From: Cordylochernes scorpioides
Taxonomy: Eukaryota; Arthropoda; Arachnida; Pseudoscorpiones; Chernetidae
Reading direction: 5' to 3'
DNA length: 64,000 nt
Assembly (NCBI GenBank): GCA_030710605.1
Contig: CP092879.1
Span: 23,881,605 to 23,945,604, forward strand
Part shown: piece after piece, positions 53,461 to 63,464 of the stretch
Position numbering within the stretch: the stretch's first letter is position 1
Layout of the letters: each line of letters begins with the position of its first letter
Notes under the pieces: model-generated
Told to the model about the DNA's origin: nothing
Databases searched by the model: none
Seen by the model: the letters and a program-made list of their open reading frames with translations, nothing else
Position numbers and translations under genes: made by a program

Positions 53461-53576
53461 CACTCTATTTCTATTTATTTTAAGTATTATAATTTCCATG
53501 TTTCAAAAACCTATTTCAAAAAGGTTGTTAGAAATATGTAAGGCCTGAAATAGCTTTACATGCGAACATTTATAAT

Positions 53577-53650
53577 GCCAAGCGTAGCTTAATGGTTAGG
53601 TGTGCGGCTTCGTATTTCCGCAACATTGGTTCGAAATTTAGCCTGGGTGT
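53577..53650 (+). tRNA. Degenerate tRNA-like segment
   Basis: Has an A-box-like TAGCTTAATGG, a TGCGG/CCGCA anticodon-type stem with an oversized 10-base loop, a B-box-like GGTTCGAAATT and a pairable acceptor (CCAAGC with GCCTGG, one mismatch). The oversized loop and B-box change make it a pseudo-tRNA carried in the Helitron, not a working gene. Confidence 0.4.
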
Positions 53651-54150
53651 TTTTTTTTTTATATTATTGAAGCAAAGTTTTTTTACAGTACCAAAATTTC
53701 CATACATAGGTAAAAAAAAAAAAAGAGGAAAACGATAGGCTATTTTAAATTATATATAAATTAAATATTAAAACTATATATTCAAATTATTCTGTTTAGC
53801 TCACGAACAGCGCCCTCTATCAAGGTTATAAATACGTTTAAAATCGATATCTTCTCAAATTTTATTAATAATATTTTTCGCTTATTAATTAGAATACTTG
53901 ATCTAAATCGAAATATTTATAGACGCTCGCTCGATTTGAAGATTTACACATGTGTATATCGTAACTAATCTGACTGTAAAGTTTGGAGCGGTACGTTTCA
54001 CAAAAGTGACGTCCACGGTGCCAATTTATAATTGTAACGAATAGTATTTGAATAAAAACATTTAATCGGGTAAAACCCGGGCGTTGCCCGGGTCATTCGT
54101 CTAGTATATATATATATATAAAGCGTATATTGGATATAAATTTATTAATC

Positions 54151-54193
54151 AGCCAATATTTCTAGGGGCAACACGCCTCTCTTTATCAAGGCT
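54151..54193 (-). ncRNA. Hammerhead-like ribozyme, left PLE end
   Basis: Minus strand: stem I AGCC/GGCT (4 of 4), core TTGATAA (for CUGAUGA), stem II GAGGC/GCCCC with one mismatch, GAAA, ATAT, then cleavage base T. Two core deviations. Confidence 0.55.
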
Positions 54194-54559
54194 TTTCTTT
54201 GATTTAAACTAAATCACGTGGGCATGTGATCCACTCACGCTATACAAGACCAAATCAAGAAACCATCCAATGAAAATCTCACTGTATATAAAATATATTT
54301 ACAATTGTTATATCCAATAATAATAATTAAAAGAGTATACAATTAAATAACCATTTGATTAAATAAATGAAGAGACCGATAAATATCAGAAAATAAAATG
54401 AGTGAGGATTATGATTCAATATGTTGTGTTGATATATATAAATGAAAAAATATCACAAGTATAAATATATACAAAAATAATAAAATATAAAATAAATAAA
54501 TAATTTAGGAAGATATAAATTCTCTGTAAATTTCTGGTAGGTCAATTTTCCTATTTATG

Positions 54560-56056
54560 CTTTCTGAATCTTTTATAGAGGCCCAGCTTTCTAAAAATAA
54601 CCTGCAGTGCTTTTCTTTAATATTCTAGTATAAAATGGATGCTTTGTCAAATTCGGGTATATGATTATTGTTCAGTGCATGGTCTACTAGGATAGATAAT
54701 GGTTTATGGATGCGTAGAGCTGCTTTGTGTTGGTTAATGCGTTCTTTCAATGCTTTGCTGGTTTCTCCAATGTAAGTTGCTGGACAGGTTTTGCACGGAA
54801 TTTTGTAAATAATATTGTTTTTGTTTTCCTTTTTACTATTATTCTTGGTGTCTGAGTGGCGTAGAATTTGTTTTAAGTTTGGTGCAGATTGATATGTGGT
54901 AATTATATTATATTTCTTCAATACTCTGACAATTCTTTCTGATCTGTAACTGTATGGTAGAGAGCAATACCTTTTATCGGATTGATCATTGCTATTGTTT
55001 GAAGATGGAAATCTGGGAGTGTAAAAATGCTTCTTGATGAATTTCTTCGGATAATTATTGTCTATCAACTCTTTAAAAATTATATTACTTTCTTCTTTTC
55101 TTTCAATATTCCTATTTGAGCAATGTGTAGTTAATCTTTTGGAAAGTGTTTTTACTACGGCGATTTTATTATGAATTGTACCAAAAGAGCTAAAATTTAA
55201 ATAGTTTCCTGTGTGCGTAGGTTTTCTGTATATGGTGGTTTCTATATGAAGTTCTTTTCTTATTAGTTGAATGTCTAAAAATGCTAAAGAATTATTGTTT
55301 TCTATTTCGTGTGTGAACTTTAAATAAGGTTTGAGATTATTCAGAAAATATAGGAAAGTATCAATTTCTGTTTCAGTTATGCAAAATACATCGTCTATAT
55401 ATCTCATCCATAATAAAACTTTTAAATTATTTGCTTCAGTAATATTTTGTCTATTTCATTCATGAAAATGTTTGCCAATGCTGCTGAAATAGGGTTGCCC
55501 ATAGGCAAGCCTCTTATTTGCCTAAAAAAATCTGTTTTTGAAGTTAAAATAGCTATATTCTTGACAAAGCTTCAATAAATCTATCAGGGCTTCTTTGGGA
55601 ATAGGAAGGACTATTTCAGGATTGAGTTCTAGAAAAGACTTGAGGGCTAGGAGAGCTTCGTCGTGTGGGATAGATGTGTAGAGGGATTCTACATCAAATG
55701 AAACCATTCGATTATTACTGGAAATTTGTAGATTTTTGATAGTTTCAACTGCTACTATGGGATTGGGGACTGTATGAGGAAGTTGCTTCTGGAATGGAGA
55801 TATTATTGACGACAAGTATTTTGTGAGAGGATAGAGAGGAGAGCCAGCATAGCTAACTATGGGACGTAATGGTGTGTTAGGCTTATGGACCTTTGGTAAG
55901 CCGTAGAAGTTGGGAAGATTATTTTCTTCTGCTTTCAAATTTTCGAAAGCTTTCTTATTGAGTTTATATGTGCGTATAATTTTGTTTAGTTTTCTATTGA
56001 ATTATTTGGTGATGTTAGTTAATGGGTCTTTAGTTAATTCTTCATAAACTTCTTTA
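54560..56056 (-). pseudogene. PLE reverse transcriptase plus GIY-YIG, left copy, broken
   Basis: From 56056 downward: NLPNFYGLPKVHKPNTPLRP, VSFDVESLYTSIPHDEALL (palm Asp), a base loss near 55435-55455 that shifts frame, MRYIDDVFCI (YIDD) and LAFLDIQLIRKEL. C-terminal GIY-YIG: YKIPCKTCPATYIGETSKAL. A CAG to TAG change near 54625 ends it early. N-terminal residues are missing with the truncation. About 97% like the right copy. Confidence 0.88.
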
Positions 56057-56105
56057 TCTTGTAATAATTGTTCTGTTTTATTTATTTATTTATAGATATT
56101 ATTAT

Positions 56106-58465
56106 GGATTGCTCAATATTTAAAATGATTTCAACCAGATTTGGTTCAGAAGCTCTTCGCTTAACAAGATCATTAGAAAGAACTCGCCTCGCAATGAATA
56201 GTTGGAAATTGAATTTATATTTTAATCACAGATGTCTCGAAGCGAAAATAATTCCGCCATCACTACTTCTTAAAGATCCAGTCAGAACAAATATTTCTAA
56301 AAAGATCTTAATAGAAACTGGGAAAAAACTTTTGAATGCAAGAATCAAGAATTGTCACTATTATTTAAAATAATATCAAATTAAAATTACAAATTTAATA
56401 CCTAAGTTAAGAGAAATATTAATGGATGATCTATTTGTTAAATTGAATAATTATATAGACAAAAAATGTCAAAATAAATCAATCGTTATTCGCAATATTC
56501 AATCGCAAAAACTGAATAAATGGATACAAAAAACTCTTCCCCAGACACATCAAAATAATGTTGTAAATATCTCTAATCTGTCTCTTTCTCCTGAAACCGT
56601 CACACTTTTATCAAAAGGTTTAAATTTTGTTCCTTCCCAGAATATTGATACTCCAAGAACTATAGCCGCGATCGAAAATTCTATAAAACATTTGCAAGAT
56701 GATAATAAGGCTAGAATTAGAACAGAAATAGCACCAATAATTAAAAAACTAAGAAGACAAAACAAAACAAATTTAAACCACCAAGAAAGAAAAGCAATAA
56801 ATTCATTGAAGAATAACAAAGAAATAGTAATAACACTTTCAGATAAATCATGATTCAGATGTAATCATGGATACAACTGAATATAATTACAAAACAGAAC
56901 AATTATTACAAGATAAAGAAGTTTATGAAGAATTAACTAAAGACCCATTAACTAACATCACCAAAGCATTCAATAGAAAACTAAACAAAATTATACGCAC
57001 ATATAAACTCAATAAGAAAGCTTTCGAAAATTTGAAAGCAGAAGAAAATAATCTTCCCAACTTCTACGGCTTACCAAAGGTCCATAAGCCTAACACACCA
57101 TTACGTCCCATAGTTAGCTATGCTGGCTCTCCTCTCTATCCTCTCACAAAATACTTGTCGTCAATAATATCTCCATTCCAGAAGCAACTTCCTCATACAG
57201 TCCCCAATCCCATAGTAGCAGTTGAAACTATCAAAAATCTACAAATTCCCAGTAATAATCGAATGGTTTCATTTGATGTAGAATCCCTCTACACATCTAT
57301 CCCACACTACGAAGCTCTCCTAGCCCTCAAGTCTTTTCTAGAACTCCATCCTGAAATAGTCCTTCCTATTCCCAAAGAAGCCCTGATAGATTTATTGAAG
57401 CTTTGTCTAGACTATAGCTATTTTAACTTCAAAAACAGATTTTTTAGGCAAATAAGAGGCTTGCATATGGGCAACCCTATTTCAGCAGCATTGGCAAACA
57501 TTTTCATGAATGAAATAGACAAAATTATTACTGAAGCAAATAATTTAAAAGTTTTATTATGGATGAGATATATAGACGATGTATTTTGCATAACTGAAAC
57601 AGAAATTGATACTTTCCTATATTTTCTGAATAATCTCAAACCTTATTTAAAGTTCACACACGAAATAGAAAACAATAATTCTTTAGCATTTTTAGACATT
57701 CAACTAATAAGAAAAGAACTTCATATAGAAACCACCATATACAGAAAACCTACGCACACAGGAAACTATTTAAATTTTAGCTCTTTTGGTCTAATTCATA
57801 ATAAAATCGCCGTAGTAAAAACACTTTCCAAAAGATTAACTACACATTGCTCAAATAGGAATATTGAAAGAAAAGAAGAAAGTAATATAATTTTTAAAGA
57901 GTTGATAGACAATAATTAACCGAAGAAATTCATCAAGAAGCATTTTTACACTCCCAGATTTCCATCTTCAAACAATAGCAATGATCAATCCGATAAAAGG
58001 TATTGCTCTCTACCATACGGTTACGGATCAGAAAGAATTGTCAGAGTATTAAAGAAATATAATATAATTACCACATATCAATCTGCACCAAATTTAAAAC
58101 AAATTCTACGCCACTCAGACACCAAGAATAATAGTAAAAAGGAAAACAAAAACAATATTATTTACAAAATTCCGTGCAAAACCTGTCCAGCCACTTACAT
58201 TGGAGAAACCAGCGAAGCATTGAAAGAACGCATTAACCAACACAAAGCAGCTCTACGCATCCATAAACCATTATCTATCCTAGTAGACCATGCACTGAAC
58301 AATAATCATATACCCGAATTTGACAAAGCATCCATTTTATACCAGAATATTAAAGAAAAGCACTGCAGGTTATTTTTAGAAAGCTGGGCCTCTATAAAAG
58401 ATTCAGAAAGCATAAATAGGAAAATTGACCTACCAGAAATTTACAGAGAATTTATATCTTCCTAA
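56106..58465 (+). pseudogene. PLE reverse transcriptase plus C-terminal GIY-YIG, right copy, broken
   Basis: The N-terminal section begins MDCSIFKMISTRFGSEALRL and ends at a stop at 56371. The middle (56422-56853) reaches ITLSDK, and a one-base shift near 56850 leads to MDTTEYNYKTEQLL. Reverse transcriptase motifs: FYGLPKVHKPNTPLRPIVS, FDVESLYTSI, GLHMGNPISAALANIFM, MRYIDDVFC and LAFLDIQL. A TAA at 57917-57919 replaces a Tyr codon present in the left copy. The endonuclease follows: YKIPCKTCPATYIGETSEAL, catalytic Arg in LKERINQHKAAL, Glu in LFLESWAS. Order and motifs are those of classical Penelope elements. At least three disruptions. Confidence 0.9.
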
Positions 58466-58777
58466 ATTATTTATTTATTTTATATTTTATTATTTTTGTA
58501 TATATTTATACTTGTGATATTTTTTCATTTTATATATATCAACACAACATATTGAATCATAATTCTCACTCATTTTATTTTCTGATATTTATCGGTCTCT
58601 TCATTTATTTAATCAAATGGTTATTTAATTGTATACTCTTTTAATTATTATTATTGGATATAACAATTGTAAATATATTTTATATACAGTGAGATTTTCA
58701 TTGGATGGTTTCTTGCTTTGGTCTTATATAGCGTGAGTGGATCACATGCCCACGTGATTTAGTTTAAATCAAAGAAA

Positions 58778-58820
58778 AGCCTTGATAAAGAGAGGCGTGT
58801 TGCCCCTAGAAATATTGGCT
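58778..58820 (+). ncRNA. Hammerhead-like ribozyme, right PLE end
   Basis: Plus-strand twin of 54151-54193: AGCC, TTGATAA, a hairpin with AGGCGTGTTGCC, GAAA, ATATT, GGCT. It lies about 310 bp after the coding end and 35 bp before the next-copy start phrase. Confidence 0.55.
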
Positions 58821-58888
58821 GATTAATAAATTTATATCCAATATACGCTTTATATTTATTTATAGATATTATTATGGATTGCTCAATA

Positions 58889-58899
<11 letters not shown>

Positions 58900-58926
<27 letters not shown>

Positions 58927-59710
58927 ATAAATAGTTATTTAATTTTATAGTCCAGTTTTGTATTAAAATTATCTTCACTATTATGATCATTTAAAATACA
59001 AATTATAAAATTTGTAAAATGTTATTAATTTGTAGATAGAGAGAGAAAAAAAAAAAAAAAAAAAAATCCATTACTTCTTTTACATCCTCAAGTTAATTAT
59101 ATATTTATAATTAATAACAATAAAAAAAATTAACAAAGTAACGTCTATTACATCGGCTTTTACACGTCATTCAGACATACTCTAATCCTATATATAGAAT
59201 AATCGAAGAGATAATATATATAATAGTTAGAAAAAAGAGAGAAAGACAGAACCATGCACTTTTAATCAAACTAATAATAAGGGAAAAAAAAAAAAGAGTT
59301 TTATAAAGAAGGTAGATAAAATTGTTAGTATATATATATATATTTTTTTATGATTTTATGTTTTATCCTTTTTTTTTTTTTTTTTTAAAGATTTTTAAAG
59401 GTTTTTTTATTTTATAATATGATTATAAATAGTTGTATTTAGTAATATATCTATAGTATGAATTAACATTTGTTATAAGTTTGGATATTATGTTTTGAAA
59501 CCCTAATGGTAGACCAGACATACACAAAAAACTTTAAATTGAAATAAATTGGAAAAAGAGATCTGCTGAAACGGGGATCATCAGATAAAATTTCAGCGAC
59601 ATTTCAACCCCTCCTTTATTATGTCATAGATCTCTTTTAAACCGTATTTTATGTGTTAATATTAAGTTGTTTCAGTGAAATATTTAAATGAACATATAAC
59701 AGATACCAGT
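58900..59710 (-). repeat. Pseudo-LTR of permuted PLE, copy 2 element, diverged
   Basis: Matches 44165-45056 at lower identity (GGTAGACCAGACATACACAA, TCAGCGACATTTCAACC), with longer A and T runs. The opposite flank of this element is replaced by the inverted copy 3. Confidence 0.75.
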
Positions 59711-60183
59711 GTTAACAAATTCAAACTGTAAACCTACCTTGACCGCTGCGTCCTCCATTGTGTATATCTATTTCTGGCTTGCACATGTCGCGGGAGGGGA
59801 ATGTCCCCCCACATTTCAAATTTAGACCATTTCTTCAGAATTTTTTTGAACAACAAGAAAATTAAAGAAGATAGGAAAAATAGTTAAAGGAAGAAAGCTA
59901 AGTTTTATAATCTTTACAGATAGTTATATCAAAATAACTGATTTAACACTTAATCATCTTTTAATATTCCTTTAAAAAGGCAAATTATAAGAGTTTAATA
60001 AAGCTATTAATTGTGCAAATTCATCTTTATTTAACTTCCATTTTCCTCCCCAGAAATTGGAGATTAATCAAAAATGAAATATATACTTTAAAACTTTAAA
60101 AATCTTGTGAAAAAATCTTTTAATCAGTTATTTAATAAAAGTTTAATTAACTGTTAAAGATTATAAATTTGTTTTAGTTAATA

Positions 60184-62658
60184 TTAAGAGAAATTATAGA
60201 AAGTTGATTTCATAAATGGATATTTCCATTTATTTTTTTTTAAATATTTTATAATTGATATACTGTTGAAATATTTTACTTGTTTGATACTAAATTTGTT
60301 TTTAATAAATTCCATGTTTAAATTTTTAACATCTTCTATGAAATTATCTAATATATTATTTATTCTATAAAATCTTAGAAACTGACCATAATATATACCT
60401 TTACAGCAATTTAATGATATATTAGAATTCATATTACAGTATTTTATAATATTGAAATTATAATTACTCTTTTTATTATAAACTCTAACAGCACTATTTG
60501 TAAGGTCTATATTCAAGTCTAAAAAGTTAACTTTTTTGTTTCTATAAATTTTTTCATTGTTCTTAAGTTTCAAGTATTTAGGATATATTTCAGGTATTAA
60601 TTTTTTAAACAGTGGATTATTAAATATTATTATGTCATCTACATATCGGAATATTTGCCAATTAATATTATTTTGTAGAAAGTATTCTCTTTCGTACCAG
60701 AACAATATTAAATTTGCTAGTAACGGACTAGAAGAAGTACCCATGGGAACGCCTTCTGATTGAATATATATTTTATTTTTAAATTCTATATAGTTAAAAT
60801 TTAAAAATGTTTCCAGTAGAGTTTTTGCTGTTTTAAGATCTAATTTAAATGTTTTATATTTGTTATGAATAATTTTAATGTAGAAAGTTTTGTTATTAAT
60901 TAATTCATTAAATAAATTGGTTATTTTATTATTTAGATCTCTTAAATTTATTTTAGAATATAGGTCCTCAAAGTCAAATGTGTGTACTGTTTCAATATTT
61001 GTCCAATTGTTCATTAAATAATTAATGATTTTTTTATTTGAGTCGATAAATTTATAATTATATTTATTAGTTAATTTATTTATAATAAATTGTAGTGTTG
61101 AGGCTAATTGTATATCAATATTTTTTATGACTGAATTTATACCAGATGTGATTGTTCTGAAAGAAATAGGTTTTTTGTGTAGTTTAGGAATTATATAGAA
61201 CTTTGGTATGTTTGGATTTTTGTGGTTATTATAAATTTTTAGTGAATTTTCAACATTTTTGATGTCTTTTTTGATTTTTGTGCCTGTAGTTCTAGCAAAA
61301 GTGTATTTATGATTATTATCAATTTCCTTTTTTAGTATATCGTGGTATAGATTTTTACAAATTAAAGATAAATTATTGGGACATTTATCTATAGGAGTGA
61401 TAATATAGTCCTTCTGTAAATTAATTATATTTTCTTTGAAAGAAGGAATGTCTGAATTGGGTTTTGTGTATTTAAGTGTATTATTATAATAATTTAAAAT
61501 TTCCTTTTTAATATTATGTTTCCATTCCAGAAAAGTAAATTCTGGAATACTGTATTTTATACTAGTTTTATTTATGAAAATATCTATATCTTTTAATATA
61601 GATTTAATTGTATTATTATAATTGTGTTTAATTTGAGGTATATATTTATACCCTTTATTTAAAATTTCTTGATATTCTGGATTTAAAAAAGAAAAGTTGC
61701 TAGTTAATATATGACCTGAGTACTTATATTTATCAATATAGTTGTTGCAATTACATTTAATTTTTTTAAAATTTGCCAAATTATTAATAAATTGGTTATA
61801 ATTGCAAACTAAATTACCTATATTTTTATTGTATCTCCAGATTGTTTTAAAATTTAAATTTTTTATAGGGAAAAGATTATTGATGATTTGGTTATTAAAA
61901 ATATCATTAAATTTAATATGATTAAATAAATTGTTATTAAATTTAATGATAATATTAATGTTATTAGTATTTTGTTTAATTTTTCTGTATTTAAAGATGT
62001 CGTGTGTGATATCTATTAATCTGTTAGTCAGATTATGAATTTTAATATATTCTATGAGTTTGATAAATTTATTATTATTTAGTTTAAATAATGTTTTAAT
62101 AAATTTATCGACGAAGTTGTTAGTGTACATTTGTTTTGGGTCCAGTAATTCTTCAAATTCAATGTAACCTAATTTATTTGTAGTTTTACCTCTAGTTTTA
62201 TTAGGTTTAGTTTTAAATTCATTTTTATATTTGCAACTGATTTCATAAGTTGAAATTTCTTCTGTTTGTGGTTTGTATGTGTAGTTTAATTCGTCGTTAA
62301 GTCCATAAGGGAATAATGTGTTGTGTTTATAAATGTAGTTGTTTTCTAATAATAGTCGTTGTTTTTTGTTTTGACATATGTCTAGTATTTCTATCTTAAA
62401 GTTGTTAAAAGTATGTAATTGATTGTGTTCTTTCATATATATATTACCAATTGATTTTTTAGCGTGGTTTCTATGTAGGTTTATTCGTATATTTAATGGG
62501 TTACAAGTTTGTCCTATATATGATAGTTGACAAATTTGGCATGTTAATTTATAAATAGTATTCACTAATTTACAACTAGTTGTTTGAAAAGTGTCATGGT
62601 TCTTAAGAGAGGGACAAGTTTGACAATTTTTTCTTAGGCAATTCTTAGCGAGTTTAAA
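60184..62658 (-). CDS. Permuted PLE protein: GIY-YIG endonuclease then reverse transcriptase, open
   Basis: An uninterrupted frame of 824 codons. N-terminal Cys-rich start (NCLRKNCQTCPSLKNH), then GIY-YIG at about 35-120: IYKLTC, SYIGQT (47-51), Arg58 in NIRINLHR, MKEHNQLHTF and LLLENNYIYK with Glu. A Lys/Asn-rich linker runs to about 440. Reverse transcriptase: FYIIPKLHKKPISFRT, VHTFDFEDLYSKI (palm Asp), GVPMGTSSSPLLANLI, FRYVDDIIIF (YVDD 672-675) and VNFLDLNIDL. Endonuclease-first order is the hallmark of the Naiad/Chlamys PLE clade; classical PLEs have it last. The first Met in frame lies after the YIG and Arg motifs, so the true start is upstream by splicing or non-AUG. Expected to nick target DNA and prime reverse transcription in the nucleus. 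Confidence 0.9.
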   Translation of the reverse strand, partial: FKLAKNCLRKNCQTCPSLKNHDTFQTTSCKLVNTIYKLTCQICQLSYIGQTCNPLNIRINLHRNHAKKSIGNIYMKEHNQLHTFNNFKIEILDICQNKKQRLLLENNYIYKHNTLFPYGLNDELNYTYKPQTEEISTYEISCKYKNEFKTKPNKTRGKTTNKLGYIEFEELLDPKQMYTNNFVDKFIKTLFKLNNNKFIKLIEYIKIHNLTNRLIDITHDIFKYRKIKQNTNNINIIIKFNNNLFNHIKFNDIFNNQIINNLFPIKNLNFKTIWRYNKNIGNLVCNYNQFINNLANFKKIKCNCNNYIDKYKYSGHILTSNFSFLNPEYQEILNKGYKYIPQIKHNYNNTIKSILKDIDIFINKTSIKYSIPEFTFLEWKHNIKKEILNYYNNTLKYTKPNSDIPSFKENIINLQKDYIITPIDKCPNNLSLICKNLYHDILKKEIDNNHKYTFARTTGTKIKKDIKNVENSLKIYNNHKNPNIPKFYIIPKLHKKPISFRTITSGINSVIKNIDIQLASTLQFIINKLTNKYNYKFIDSNKKIINYLMNNWTNIETVHTFDFEDLYSKINLRDLNNKITNLFNELINNKTFYIKIIHNKYKTFKLDLKTAKTLLETFLNFNYIEFKNKIYIQSEGVPMGTSSSPLLANLILFWYEREYFLQNNINWQIFRYVDDIIIFNNPLFKKLIPEIYPKYLKLKNNEKIYRNKKVNFLDLNIDLTNSAVRVYNKKSNYNFNIIKYCNMNSNISLNCCKGIYYGQFLRFYRINNILDNFIEDVKNLNMEFIKNKFSIKQVKYFNSISIIKYLKKNKWKYPFMKSTFYNFS

Positions 62659-63464
62659 TTAACATAAAAGAGGTGCTAACACTAATATGTTTGTAGTTTT
62701 TTTTAGTTTTTTTAGTTTGTTATTCTTATGAATTTTTAAAATATATTTTACTTAATTGTTTTTGTGGTGATAAAATTTGTAATAAATTGAATAATTAATC
62801 TATAAATATATAGATATTACTGTTTGTTATCTGTTATATTTTTAAGAATAACTAATAAAAAAAACATCTTTAAACTAACAAAAACACTGAAAAAAACAAA
62901 AGTTCTGAAATTATTTTTTTTTTTCTAGAATTACTTTTATAATTTAATTTTTAATAATCAAACAATGAAAGTTTGCTCCTTAAATTTTTTAAAATTAGAA
63001 TCACTGTTATAATTTTGTTATATAGTTTCTACACTATATTAATTCATATGAGCTTGCTCTATGATATATTTTTTTTATATATAACATAATATACAAATTA
63101 AATTATATTAGATATTCTAATATAAATAAATCTTCATACAAATTTTAATTATCTTTCATTGTTTGATTATTAAAAATTAAATTATAAAAGTAATTCTAGA
63201 AAAAAAAAATAATTTCAGAACTTTTGTTTTTTTCAGTGTTTTTGTTAGTTTAAAGATGTTTTTTTTATTAGTTATTCTTAAAAATATAACAGATAACAAA
63301 CAGTAATATCTATATATTTATAGATTAATTATTCAATTTATTACAAATTTTATCACCACAAAAACAATTAAGTAAAATATATTTTAAAAATTCATAAGAA
63401 TAACAAACTAAAAAAACTAAAAAAAACTACAAACATATTAGTGTTAGCACCTCTTTTATGTTAA
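62659..63464. repeat. Head-to-head junction of permuted PLE copies 2 and 3
   Basis: The leaders of both copies are inverted repeats (62659-62989 and 63145-63464). The unpaired centre, 62990-63144, includes the AGAGCAAGCTCATATGAATT block also found in copy 1's leader at about 48370-48392. No ORF. Confidence 0.8.

Larger units (their letters stand above)
52815..54104 (+). mobile_element. Non-autonomous Helitron
   Basis: Begins TC (TCTATATATATAAAAATGAA) after A and ends CTAG before T, as expected for insertion between A and T. The 3' end has an 8-bp perfect hairpin (ACCCGGGC-GTT-GCCCGGGT, 54074-54092) nine bases before CTAG. AATGAATGTTTGTATGTTGG at the 5' end is a phrase seen in many insect Helitrons. 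There is no Rep/helicase ORF in 1.29 kb. Internal duplications and a tRNA-like segment lie inside. Confidence 0.82.
54118..56084 (-). mobile_element. Conventional Penelope element, left copy, 5'-truncated
   Basis: Minus-strand element with a 3' end at about 54118. Its terminal 150 bp, including a hammerhead, match 58715-58860 in inverted orientation. Coding sequence extends to about 56056, where it abuts the start of the right copy, giving a head-to-head pair. Confidence 0.85.
56085..58860 (+). mobile_element. Conventional Penelope element, right copy
   Basis: It starts TTATAGATATTATTATGGAT. The same start phrase reappears at 58853-58890 after the 3' end, as if a second tandem copy began there before truncation. 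Contains the coding region and a terminal hammerhead. 2.8 kb. Confidence 0.85.

Noticed and set aside
53577-53650. Functional tRNA gene
   Set aside because: The anticodon-type loop is 10 bases instead of 7 and the B-box is altered. Kept only as a tRNA-like remnant.
60184-62658. Selenocysteine-type in-frame UGA codons, reported for some Naiad elements
   Set aside because: The frame has no internal UGA, and both disruptions in copy 1 are length changes in homopolymers.
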